A model generated the notes under the pieces. The model did not search any database, had not been told where the DNA came from, and saw only the letters and a list, made by a program, of their open reading frames with translations. A DNA stretch of 64,000 nt, from assembly GCA_938045195.1 (NCBI GenBank), contig CALINC010000139.1:40977-104976 (forward strand). Reading direction: 5' to 3'. Positions 52,438 to 60,869 of the stretch are shown piece by piece (position 1 is the first letter of the stretch; each line of letters starts with the position of its first letter). Source of the DNA: an uncultured Treponema sp. (GTDB lineage Bacteria > Spirochaetota > Spirochaetia > Treponematales > Treponemataceae). Position numbers and translations under genes: made by a program.

Positions 52438-53064
52438 TTGAGAAGAAGTGCTTCAATCGGAAGAATTTTTGTTCTTTTAATTTTGATAATATTACTCATT
52501 TTCGGCGGTTTATTGTGGTTTGACTATTTGGGACTTGTAAACACAAGAGGAATGTTTTCGCCCGTGTATTCGCTTTTCGGTTTAAAAACGCCGCAAGGAG
52601 TTACGCCTTTAAATGAAAACGAACTTGCAAGCCTTGAAGATGATAGATACGAAAAGCGGCTTATGGCTTTGGAGATAAAAGCGCAAGAATTGGCAAAGGA
52701 ACAAGAAGAGGTTAGAGCAAAACAAATTGAAAATAAACAAATTTCGGAAGAACTTGACGCACGCCTTAGTGCTGTTGAAGAAAAAGAAAAAAATTTTAAT
52801 TTGATATTAACCGAAACTAACGACAGAAATGCGAATATTATTCAAATTGCGACATATATGAATAGTATGCCCCCTGATAAAGCCGTTGCAAATTTATTGG
52901 AAATGGATGATCAGGATATTATCGATGTACTTCGCGCCGCTGAAAATATTGCCCGTCAAAACGATAAAACTTCGCAGGTGTCCAACTGGTTTTCGCTTAT
53001 GCCTCCGGTCCGCGCTGCAGAGATTCAGCGTAAAATGGCAAATAAACCGATAACGTTTCCGTAA
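52438..53064 (+). CDS. flbB: Flagellar collar protein FlbB (MotE/MgtE-N-like)
   Basis: The start taken is TTG 52438 (208 aa), because GGGGAGGTG ends 7 nt upstream; an earlier in-frame TTG contains that ribosome site. One N-terminal membrane span (~8-28) is followed by a coiled coil (~75-125, LEIKAQELAKEQEEV, LSAVEEKEKN) and an MgtE-N/MotE-like helical domain (YMNSMPPDKAVANLLEMDDQDI). This is the layout of spirochaete FlbB, which builds the periplasmic collar around the flagellar motor. Its position after hflC and before algI matches, as I recall, the treponemal gene order. Confidence 0.85.
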   Translation: MRRSASIGRIFVLLILIILLIFGGLLWFDYLGLVNTRGMFSPVYSLFGLKTPQGVTPLNENELASLEDDRYEKRLMALEIKAQELAKEQEEVRAKQIENKQISEELDARLSAVEEKEKNFNLILTETNDRNANIIQIATYMNSMPPDKAVANLLEMDDQDIIDVLRAAENIARQNDKTSQVSNWFSLMPPVRAAEIQRKMANKPITFP

Positions 53065-53073
53065 TTTTTGAAA

Positions 53074-54573
53074 ATGTTTTTTCCGACATTTCAATTTGCA
53101 GTTTTTTTCCTCATAGTATTTTTTTTATACTGGTATATTTTTAGACAGGAAAAACAGAGGAAAATACTACTAGTCATCGCTTCTTATATTTTTTACGCAT
53201 TTTGGAATTGGAAATTTTGTATTTTAATTTTTGCTGTTACAGCCGTAAATTATTTTTACGGGTTTCTTCTCGAAAAAGAAAAAAATTATCATCCGCGTAA
53301 ATGTATTCTTATTGTAATCACTATTTTAAATATTTTGTATCTTTGTTTTTTTAAATACGTATACGGTCTCTTAGAATTCTTTAATTTTTATTTTCCGGAT
53401 ATGTATAATAATTCTTTGTTTTTAACGCAGATAAAAAATTTTTCTCTTTTACTTCCTGTAGGAGTTTCATACTATACTTTTAAATGTATGAGTTATATTT
53501 TTGACATTTATCTTTGTAAAATGCGGCATTCAAAATCCTTTTGGGATGTACTTTTGTATGTTTCTTTTTTTCCGCAAATATCTTCAGGACCGATAGTGCA
53601 AGCAGAATATTTTTTTAAAAATTTACCCGAAACGTTAAACTCTGACAAAGAAAAAAATTCGTGTCCCATAGAACTGGACAAAGCCGTTTTACTTTTTCTT
53701 TCAGGACTGTATAAGAAAGTTATAATAGCTAATTTTTTGACGATTCTTGTTACCGATAAAATTTTTGCAAATCCGCAGTTTTATAATACATGGGAATTGA
53801 TTTTCGGCATTCTTTGCTGCACCATTATTATTTATGCAGATTTTTCAGGATACAGCGATATGGCAATTTCTATCGCTTTGTTTTTCGGTTTTAAAACGCC
53901 TGCCAATTTTAACCGTCCGTATTTATCTAAATCTGTCAGTGAATTTTGGAGAAGGTGGCATATAAGTTTTTCCGCTTGGTTAAGAGATTATCTTTATTTT
54001 GCACTTGGCGGTTCACGTTTTGGTTTAGTACGCACCTTGTTCGGTTTGTTTTTTACAATGCTGATTGCAGGGCTTTGGCACGGGGCTAAACTAAACTTTA
54101 TTATTTGGGGCTGTTTACAAGGGCTAATTCTTATTATTGAAAGAATATTTTATGTCAGAAATAAAATAAAAAAATTCGGTGAAGTTGAAAACAAAGTTTT
54201 GGGTGCCGGGAATTTTGAAGAAAGTAAAAACAAAAATAAATTTTTAAATGGAATAAGAATTTTTTTAGTGTTTATTTTTATAAACATAAGCTGGTTTATT
54301 TTTTTCTTAAAAGATTTTGAAGAATTAAAATTATATATAATATCGTTTAAAAATACTTTAAGACCCTTTCACCTGATAACGCCTTTTATGCTTATTGTTT
54401 TTGCAGCAGGCTTGGTTTTACAACTGCCGTCTGAAAAAATTAGAAATAAATTTTTTGAATTGTACACGCACATTCCTTTAATTTTTAAGGCATTTTTTAC
54501 GGCAGCGGTTATGGGCTTAATTTATGCCGTTTCCACTTCGGGTATACCGCAGTTTATTTATTTCGGTTTTTAA
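53074..54573 (+). CDS. MBOAT-family O-acetyltransferase, AlgI-like
   Basis: The protein has 499 aa from ATG 53074; a TTG two codons earlier is possible. It is a multi-span membrane protein of the DltB/AlgI group, with VGVSYYTFKCMSYIFD, the FWRRWHISFSAWLRDYLYF segment and catalytic H336 in GLWHGAKLNF. It moves acetyl groups across the membrane to a polymer acceptor. The next gene encodes an SGNH protein that would complete the transfer outside. The acceptor (peptidoglycan, lipid or polysaccharide) is unknown. It starts 9 bp after flbB. Confidence 0.93.
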   Translation: MFFPTFQFAVFFLIVFFLYWYIFRQEKQRKILLVIASYIFYAFWNWKFCILIFAVTAVNYFYGFLLEKEKNYHPRKCILIVITILNILYLCFFKYVYGLLEFFNFYFPDMYNNSLFLTQIKNFSLLLPVGVSYYTFKCMSYIFDIYLCKMRHSKSFWDVLLYVSFFPQISSGPIVQAEYFFKNLPETLNSDKEKNSCPIELDKAVLLFLSGLYKKVIIANFLTILVTDKIFANPQFYNTWELIFGILCCTIIIYADFSGYSDMAISIALFFGFKTPANFNRPYLSKSVSEFWRRWHISFSAWLRDYLYFALGGSRFGLVRTLFGLFFTMLIAGLWHGAKLNFIIWGCLQGLILIIERIFYVRNKIKKFGEVENKVLGAGNFEESKNKNKFLNGIRIFLVFIFINISWFIFFLKDFEELKLYIISFKNTLRPFHLITPFMLIVFAAGLVLQLPSEKIRNKFFELYTHIPLIFKAFFTAAVMGLIYAVSTSGIPQFIYFGF

Positions 54574-54596
54574 ATGAAATAGCGAGGGGTATTAAA

Positions 54597-55895
54597 ATGA
54601 AAAAAACGGAACTGCAACGAACTTTTTTCCCTTTTTTTAAAAAAATAAAATGGGGCTTTTATTCTGCAAATAAAGTTTTACTCTTTTTTTTACTCTGCAT
54701 TGCTCTTATATTTTTAATGTTGAGTACTTCATTAAATAATACCGTTTTAAAAATCGAAAATAACTACCTTAAAGAAATATATTCTGCCGTAACAAAACCT
54801 ATTTCCGATTTTTCGTCAAAATACGGAATAGATTCGGTTATTCCTAAAATACGCAATAAATTTTTGTTGACTGCAAAACTTACTGACAACAGTAATTGGG
54901 ACAATTTTTATTATGCGGATTCAAACGAAATTGGCGTTCAGAATAAAAATAAAGAAGCATTACCGGATACAAAACCGGACACCCTCCGTCTTGCGCAGAA
55001 TATTGCAGAACTTGAAACAAAACTTGAATTTTTAAAAGATACGTTGTCTGAATTAAAAAAGGCAAACACAGGGCAGCCTTTTGAGATTACACCGCATAGT
55101 GAAGCCGCTGAACAATTTACCGCCGAAGTTCCCGAAAAGGACGAGCTTGAGGAAAATAAAAATGCAGAACTTCCTTTGCCTGAATCTATTGATACGCATG
55201 TCTACGCATATACAAAAGAAAAACCGTTACGGGTATTGATGATAGGCGATTCTCAAATGAGGAGTATCGCAGGCGGTTTTATGCGCCTTATCGGCGAAAC
55301 GTCTCCGATAAAAATTACTGAGGTTTCGGTGCCGTCTTCTGGTTTTGTTCGTGGGGATTATTATAATTGGCCGAAAAAGCTGCAAAGTATTTTTACTGAA
55401 AATAAAAATACTCCTTTCGATATTGCAATAATTTTTTTAGGCATGAACGATTATCAGAATTTTTATGACCGTGAAGGAAATATCTTAATAAAAGAAACTC
55501 CGGAATGGGAAACAGCTTATTCAGAAAAAATTAAAAAGCATTTGGATATTCTGTTAGCACATACAAAAAAAGTATATTGGCTTGGAATGCCGGTTGTACG
55601 TAATAAAGTTTATAATGCCGATTTATCTTATATAGAAAAAATACAAAAAAAAATCGCTTCTCATTATTCATCTGAACAGTTGATAAAATTTTCTATGTCC
55701 GAGGCGGCACCCGGTATGGGCGTTCCGTATACCGATACTCTTCAAACGTCTGAAGGGAAAAAAATAAAACTTATGCGTGATGACGGTACTCACTATACGA
55801 TTTCGGGCGGTGAATATATTATGACTTCTTTTTTAAAGCTCTTATATACGCAGTGGGATATTGAACCTATTATAGAACTTGCAGAAGAAAAATAG
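54597..55895 (+). CDS. Membrane-anchored SGNH-fold protein (DUF459-like), AlgI partner
   Basis: The protein has 432 aa. One membrane span near residues 28-48 is followed by a ~170-aa linker rich in charged residues and a C-terminal SGNH hydrolase domain with MIGDSQM (S219), FLGMNDY (Asn) and DDGTHYT (D396, H399), a complete catalytic set. Such proteins accept acetyl groups from MBOAT partners and transfer them to an extracytoplasmic sugar. It follows algI by 23 bp and closes the hflK-to-SGNH operon. Pure esterase activity is the alternative. Confidence 0.88.
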   Translation: MKKTELQRTFFPFFKKIKWGFYSANKVLLFFLLCIALIFLMLSTSLNNTVLKIENNYLKEIYSAVTKPISDFSSKYGIDSVIPKIRNKFLLTAKLTDNSNWDNFYYADSNEIGVQNKNKEALPDTKPDTLRLAQNIAELETKLEFLKDTLSELKKANTGQPFEITPHSEAAEQFTAEVPEKDELEENKNAELPLPESIDTHVYAYTKEKPLRVLMIGDSQMRSIAGGFMRLIGETSPIKITEVSVPSSGFVRGDYYNWPKKLQSIFTENKNTPFDIAIIFLGMNDYQNFYDREGNILIKETPEWETAYSEKIKKHLDILLAHTKKVYWLGMPVVRNKVYNADLSYIEKIQKKIASHYSSEQLIKFSMSEAAPGMGVPYTDTLQTSEGKKIKLMRDDGTHYTISGGEYIMTSFLKLLYTQWDIEPIIELAEEK

Positions 55896-55931
55896 TATTC
55901 ATTTGTGCGGCGCTTTAATGTGCCGATGCGC

Positions 55932-57671
55932 TTAATTTCTTTTTTCAATCCGTTTTACTGCAAATAATGGCTTATAATACCTTACGGTTTTTATACGGCT
56001 TTTTCGTTTTTCCCATGTATATTGCCAATGGCATGATGGGACAGGAGCAGCAGCGGCCTTTTTTATCATATTCAATTTACTTAAAACCATATACGTCATT
56101 AAAATTGCAAAAATAGAATAGGGGAACCAGTCTTTAAAAACTGCAAACGGTGTTTTGACATGCTTGTAAATAGGAACATCTGCAACAAGCGTTTCTGCTT
56201 TGAAAAGCGGAAGAGTGTATAATATCTTTCCTAAGGGATCGATAACAACCGAAAAGCCCGAATTAGTGGAACGCAGTAATGTCGTCCTCAGTTCCAACGC
56301 ACGGTAAGATGAAATAACAAAATGTTGATATTCTGCACTTGCAGTTTTAGACCACGAATCATTACTCATATTGATTAAAAGCTCGCTTCCCAAATTGTGC
56401 AGTTTTGTGCAAATATGCGGGAATGCATCTTCAAAACATATCGGTGCGGCAAATCTCACCGTTTCGTTTGCTGAATTTTTAATCGAAAAAAGACTGTAGT
56501 TCCTGCCCGGCGTATATCCCGAAGAAAACCCTACTATTTTATCAAAAAATTTTGCCGCTAAGGGATTATCGATAAAAGGCATATATTCCGCAAATGCAAC
56601 AAGCTGTATTTTAGAATAAAGTCCCTCGATATTTCCTTGCGGCGAAAGTAAACAGGCTGAATTATAATAATGATAATCTTGCCCGTTCTCTTCATAATAT
56701 GATGTTCCTGTAAAAAGCGGTATATCTAAATTTTTAAGAAAATCTAAAAAGGGCATTTCTTCCGGAGTGGATTTATAAATAAAAGCATTATTGGGATAAG
56801 ACTGAGCCAGCGAAGTTTCACTCCAGACAATTAAATCGGGCTTTTTTTCGCTGTTTTGTACTGCATGTAATGTGAGGTTTTGGGAAGCGGCCAAATATTC
56901 TTCAAAACGCCCCATATCCCAAGGGTCTCCGTTTTGCTGAACTATTACGGTTTTTAAAAATTTTTCGGGTTGTATCTCTTTGTTAAGCACTATCATACCG
57001 TATACATTAAGAAGAATAAGAAGCCCTCCCGTAAAAATAAACGTATTCCTCAAAGGTGTCAGTTTTTTTAGGGCTTCCAGCGGTTTGATGGAAGAGGCGG
57101 CGGCATATAAAATTTCGCCTGCTGCCGCCGAAACCAGCGGTACAACAAAAGAAAGCCCCCAAACACCGGTTGTATCCGTAAATTGAATGAAAGTCTTTAA
57201 GTTAAAACATACCATTGGTGCCGTACCCCAAGGATATGCCAAAAAATCATTCGATTTAAAATATTCCCACATAAGCCAAACTGCGGCAAAGGCGAAAATT
57301 CTTAAATGTCCGGCTTTTTTTAATACATAATGAAATACTATACCGAAAGGCATTGCCATAAAAAAATAAGCAAGTGTTGAAGCTCCAAGTGTAAAAATTG
57401 CAAAATCTTCAAAAAATGCGAGCCAAAAACTGGCAAAGAGGTGAACAAAGGACACAAAAAAAGCATATAAGTACGCTGAATATGTGATATTTTTGACATG
57501 ATTTTCATTTAAATTTTTATTTTTACCGTAATTAAGAAGCGTATAATATAATAAGGTTATCCCCAAAAAACCGGCCGCACTGGAGCCGAAATGCGTAATT
57601 TCATTGGGAATACCAAGAGAAAATAAAGCACTTGAACATAAAATGGCTAAAAAATACAAAAAAAAGTTCAT
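55932..57671 (-). CDS. lnt: Apolipoprotein N-acyltransferase
   Basis: The protein has 579 aa. About eight membrane spans in the first ~240 residues are followed by a nitrilase-like periplasmic domain with E285 (VWSETS), K354 (YSKIQL) and C412 (ICFEDA), the catalytic triad, then a last membrane span near 515-535 and a basic tail. It adds the third acyl chain to lipoproteins. The tail after the last span (~45 aa, WQYTWEKRKSRIKTVRYY) is longer than usual. It is monocistronic and divergent from the GHMP kinase gene, sharing a 63-bp promoter region. Confidence 0.94.
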   Translation of the reverse strand: MNFFLYFLAILCSSALFSLGIPNEITHFGSSAAGFLGITLLYYTLLNYGKNKNLNENHVKNITYSAYLYAFFVSFVHLFASFWLAFFEDFAIFTLGASTLAYFFMAMPFGIVFHYVLKKAGHLRIFAFAAVWLMWEYFKSNDFLAYPWGTAPMVCFNLKTFIQFTDTTGVWGLSFVVPLVSAAAGEILYAAASSIKPLEALKKLTPLRNTFIFTGGLLILLNVYGMIVLNKEIQPEKFLKTVIVQQNGDPWDMGRFEEYLAASQNLTLHAVQNSEKKPDLIVWSETSLAQSYPNNAFIYKSTPEEMPFLDFLKNLDIPLFTGTSYYEENGQDYHYYNSACLLSPQGNIEGLYSKIQLVAFAEYMPFIDNPLAAKFFDKIVGFSSGYTPGRNYSLFSIKNSANETVRFAAPICFEDAFPHICTKLHNLGSELLINMSNDSWSKTASAEYQHFVISSYRALELRTTLLRSTNSGFSVVIDPLGKILYTLPLFKAETLVADVPIYKHVKTPFAVFKDWFPYSIFAILMTYMVLSKLNMIKKAAAAPVPSCHWQYTWEKRKSRIKTVRYYKPLFAVKRIEKRN

Positions 57672-57699
57672 AAATTTGCACAGTATTTAAGCATTTTTG

Positions 57700-57728
57700 T
57701 TGAAAAAAATCAATAGAACGAGTATTAT
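57700..57728 (+). promoter_or_regulatory. Promoter of the GHMP kinase, predicted leaderless
   Basis: TTGAAA at 57700-57705 and TATTAT at 57723-57728 with 17-nt spacing; only 6 nt to the ATG at 57735 and no ribosome site. Confidence 0.6.
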
Positions 57729-57734
57729 ATATAC

Positions 57735-58889
57735 ATGCAAAAAATAGTAAATTTTCACATAGATGAATATGGAGATGAACCTGAAGCCTGTGCGGCAGCA
57801 CCGGGAAGGTTTCATTTATTGGGTGAACATACATGGTTTGCACAAGGGAATACGCTTTCGATGGCGATAAACCATTATTTATATGTTTGTGCTTCGCAGC
57901 GTACCGATAATAATTTTAGACTGTTTTCCATTTCTCTAAATGAAAGGAAAAAGATTTCTTCTGCAGGACTGCGGTACAGAAAAGAAGACCGATGGGCAAA
58001 TTCCGTAAAAGCCGTCATTGCAGCCTTTAATGATTTCGGGTATCAAATTTCCGGTTTAAACTTTACTATTCTTTCGGAAATTCCTTCTGATGCAGGTTTA
58101 GGAACTCCGAATGCTTTAAAAACCGCAACAGCCCTTGTTCTTAGAAAAATATTTGCCCCAAAATTAACTAAAACCGATTTAGTCGATATTTTGGAACACG
58201 CAAACGTACAGCATTTAAATACGTATCCGCATAGAGCGGATATTTTATGTGCTTTATATGCAAAAACAAATCACTGCGTTAGAACCGACCATAGAAAAAA
58301 AACTGCCGAAATTTATCCTTTCCCCATAGAAGGACATACAATTCTTATTACCGATTCCAGAGTACCTAGAATTATTGCCCGTGAAGAACTCGGCGCAAGA
58401 TTGGACGAGTGTATTGACGCTTATGAGTTGGTAAAAAAACAGCCGGATATGCCCAAAGATATGTCCCAATTAACCGAAAAGATGCTTGAAGAAATTGAAA
58501 TTCCCGAATCTGTCAGACGGCGTGTTACTTATATTATCCGGGAATCTTTGAGTGTTGATGATGCCGTCGATGCCCTAAAACGAAAGGATAATGTTATGCT
58601 TTCTAGAATTCTTAACCGCTCGCATGAGGGACTGCGCGACAGGTTTGAGATTTCCTGCCCCGAATTGGATTGGATTGTAAAGCGTTCTTTGGAATTTATT
58701 GAACCCTCTGCAACAAATATGGTTTGTGCCAGAATGACAGGAAAGGGTTTTGGCGGTTGTACATATACGATTATACGGGAAGACGACGCTTTAGGATATA
58801 TGGAAAAACTTGATGATTATGAGAGAATCTTTGGCTTTAAGCCGCTGTTATATCGAGCAAAACCTGCCGGTTGTGCAAAAATTTTGTAG
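57735..58889 (+). CDS. Divergent GHMP kinase, galactokinase-like
   Basis: The protein has 384 aa, galactokinase length. GHMP motifs are present but altered. Motif 1 reads GRFHLLGEHTW (30-34 GEHTW), where galactokinases have GEHTD, the Asp that binds the sugar. Motif 2 reads PSDAGLGTPNAL instead of PxGAGLSSSAAL. Motif 3 GKGFGGCTYTI is normal. D169 in HRADIL sits at the catalytic Asp position. ATP binding and catalysis look plausible, but the sugar may not be galactose. No galactose pathway genes are adjacent. Confidence 0.8.
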   Translation: MQKIVNFHIDEYGDEPEACAAAPGRFHLLGEHTWFAQGNTLSMAINHYLYVCASQRTDNNFRLFSISLNERKKISSAGLRYRKEDRWANSVKAVIAAFNDFGYQISGLNFTILSEIPSDAGLGTPNALKTATALVLRKIFAPKLTKTDLVDILEHANVQHLNTYPHRADILCALYAKTNHCVRTDHRKKTAEIYPFPIEGHTILITDSRVPRIIAREELGARLDECIDAYELVKKQPDMPKDMSQLTEKMLEEIEIPESVRRRVTYIIRESLSVDDAVDALKRKDNVMLSRILNRSHEGLRDRFEISCPELDWIVKRSLEFIEPSATNMVCARMTGKGFGGCTYTIIREDDALGYMEKLDDYERIFGFKPLLYRAKPAGCAKIL

Positions 58890-58908
58890 TTTTTCTATTT
58901 TTTAAAGT

Positions 58909-59373
58909 ATGAAAAAACGGAAAGGAAATTCAAAACTTTATTTTTCTCTTTTAACGGTAATTTTTATTCTTCTTGGAGTAATTATTGCCGGAACACTTTT
59001 TTCTGTTTTAAAAAATAAGACTGCAACGGGTTCTTCAATTAAAGAGGATGTGCCGAGCTATGCGCAAAAAGCCCTTTATACCGATTTAGGCAGGCTGAGA
59101 ACCGTTACCGGCGGAGAAAAACCTGCCTCTGTTGTTATTTTTCCCGTTTTTGAGTATAATAACGAAGACATTCAGTTTAGAGAAGAACTCGTACAAAAAA
59201 AAGAAGCACTTAGGGCTGTAATTTTAAGCTGGTTTTTAAAAAAAAATGCTGTGGAGCTTTATGCCATGCCTGAGCATTCGGTAAAAAAAGAGCTTCTTGA
59301 AGAGGTAAATTCAATATTGAATTTATCAAAAGTAACCGGTGTTTATTTTAAAGAATTTATAATTTTGGAATAA
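58909..59373 (+). CDS. FliL-like flagellar basal-body-associated protein
   Basis: The protein has 154 aa. An N-terminal basic stretch and one membrane span (~10-32) lead to a ~100-aa periplasmic domain with the FliL pattern: REELVQKKEALRAVILSWFL and a C-terminal VNSILNLSKVTGVYFKEFII. FliL proteins stabilise stators around the flagellar motor. It lies outside a flagellar operon here, followed by a membrane protein gene and a sigma/anti-sigma pair, so it may be a second FliL paralogue. There is no ribosome site immediately before the ATG. Confidence 0.75.
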   Translation: MKKRKGNSKLYFSLLTVIFILLGVIIAGTLFSVLKNKTATGSSIKEDVPSYAQKALYTDLGRLRTVTGGEKPASVVIFPVFEYNNEDIQFREELVQKKEALRAVILSWFLKKNAVELYAMPEHSVKKELLEEVNSILNLSKVTGVYFKEFIILE

Positions 59374-59388
59374 GGAGAAGTAATTCAA

Positions 59389-59745
59389 ATGAATCAAGAA
59401 CCTATTGCTGCCGCTCAAATTATTATTACGATAATCCCTATCGTAGGGATAGTTATGGCATCAGTTTTGATTTTTTTCTATCTTCTTTGGCGGCACAAAC
59501 AAATCATTTGCCGAATTCAAACAAAAGCATATATTCCCATTAAATTTAATCTTTCTTCTTTTTGCCTTATTTCGGGAATATTGCTAGTTATGATAGGGCT
59601 GACACTTACGTCGTTGTTTGCAATTATGGACGGTGTCTCGTATATCCTGTTGGGCGGTCTTGTTCCGTTAAGCTGCGGCGCGGGGCTTTTAATTTATTAT
59701 GCAGTTTCGGCAAAATTAAAAATTAAGGAACAAAATAATGATTAG
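59389..59745 (+). CDS. Small membrane protein of unknown function
   Basis: The protein has 118 aa with three membrane spans (~10-30, ~55-75 and ~83-105) and a basic loop WRHKQIICRIQ. I recognise no family. AAGGAG precedes the ATG. It is 15 bp after the fliL-like gene and overlaps the sigma factor gene by 8 bp, so it belongs to the sigma/anti-sigma operon and may be part of the signal path. Confidence 0.75.
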   Translation: MNQEPIAAAQIIITIIPIVGIVMASVLIFFYLLWRHKQIICRIQTKAYIPIKFNLSSFCLISGILLVMIGLTLTSLFAIMDGVSYILLGGLVPLSCGAGLLIYYAVSAKLKIKEQNND

Positions 59746-60379
59746 GTTTCAGAATTTTTTAAAAAAAGAAACGCCGTCGTCTGTAGAAGATAAAGTTTTA
59801 TGTAAATCGGTTTTGACGGGAAACATAAATTCGTTCGGCATCCTTGCAGCAAAATATCAAAAAAGGGTCTATGCCTTGGGAATAAGTTTTTTTAAAAATC
59901 ATGATGATGCGGAAGACTTTGTTCAAGATGTGATGCTTAAAGCTTTTTCCGCTTTGTCGAAATTCCGCGGGGAATCTTCATTTTTGACTTGGCTTATGCG
60001 TATTGCCTATAACACGGGGATAAATTCCGTAAATAGGAAAAGAGAATTCGTTTCGGCATTTGATGATTTTGAAATCGGCACGAATGAACTTACCCCTGAA
60101 GAGAACCATATTCAGCATTGCGTAAAAACATCAATCAGAAAGGCTGTAAATGAATTGCCTGAAAAATACCGCATTTGCGTTGACTTGTATTTTTTTTATG
60201 ATATGCCTTATGCCGACATTGAATCAATTACCGGAATTCCGGTAAATACGATAAAATCGCATATATTCCGCGCAAAAAAAATATTAAAAGCCGAATTTGA
60301 AAATATGGGTATTTGCGGAACTGAAGAAAAGGCTTTATATCCCGTATTTTTCAAATTAAATTTAGCCTATGACATGTAA
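59738..60379 (+). CDS. ECF-type RNA polymerase sigma factor
   Basis: The protein has 213 aa. Region 2 is DAEDFVQDVMLKAFSALSKFRGESSFLTWLMRIAYN, here recognised by its DAEDFVQDVMLKAF and WLMRIAYN parts; region 4 is the helix-turn-helix MPYADIESITGIPVNTIKSHIFRAKKIL. There is no region 1 or 3, so it is an ECF (group IV) sigma. The C-terminal tail of ~25 aa holds no extra domain. It is followed by a zinc-finger anti-sigma gene with an 11-bp overlap. Target promoters are not visible here. Confidence 0.92.
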   Translation: MIRFQNFLKKETPSSVEDKVLCKSVLTGNINSFGILAAKYQKRVYALGISFFKNHDDAEDFVQDVMLKAFSALSKFRGESSFLTWLMRIAYNTGINSVNRKREFVSAFDDFEIGTNELTPEENHIQHCVKTSIRKAVNELPEKYRICVDLYFFYDMPYADIESITGIPVNTIKSHIFRAKKILKAEFENMGICGTEEKALYPVFFKLNLAYDM

Positions 60380-60869
60380 TGAAGCTTTAAACCGATATAT
60401 GGCGTTGGATAAACATGAAGCCGTTCCTGTTATGGTTACAGTGCATCTTTTACGGTGTAAACGCTGCCGCACCATTGTAAGAGCTATGACAAAAGCTGCA
60501 TACATGTATTCCGCTCCATTTGCCGAAGCGGTTTCTCAGGATAACAGCTTAATGCAAAAAACGATGAGCAAAATTACAGATGCAATGCCGGATTTAATGA
60601 AGCTTCAAGCGGAGAAATATGCTTTGCAGGAAGTACATATTTTACCGTGGGTGCTTGTCGGAACCATAATGATTATAGGGCTTGCTGCCGTTCCATTTAC
60701 GGTTTTAGGCAGGTGGGCTGCCGAAAATTTTAGGTTGAGTTTTATAATTCCTTTTGCCTTAGTTTTTGCAATTTTTGTAAGCGTTTTTTCGGCTCTTTTT
60801 GTAGGACGTAATTTGGATTTTTTTATAAAAAAATTTGATTTATCGGATACCGAAAATGCAGCTCCCTAA
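60369..60869 (+). CDS. Zinc-finger anti-sigma factor
   Basis: The protein has 166 aa. The N-terminal ZAS motif has C3, H26, C30 and C33 (HLLRCKRC), which in relatives holds zinc and locks the sigma factor. Two membrane spans (~95-115 and ~125-148) anchor it in the inner membrane. It overlaps the sigma gene by 11 bp, the usual coupling. The FliL-like and small membrane proteins ahead of it may report the signal. Its stop overlaps the convergent M23 gene by 4 bp. Confidence 0.85.
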   Translation: MTCNEALNRYMALDKHEAVPVMVTVHLLRCKRCRTIVRAMTKAAYMYSAPFAEAVSQDNSLMQKTMSKITDAMPDLMKLQAEKYALQEVHILPWVLVGTIMIIGLAAVPFTVLGRWAAENFRLSFIIPFALVFAIFVSVFSALFVGRNLDFFIKKFDLSDTENAAP

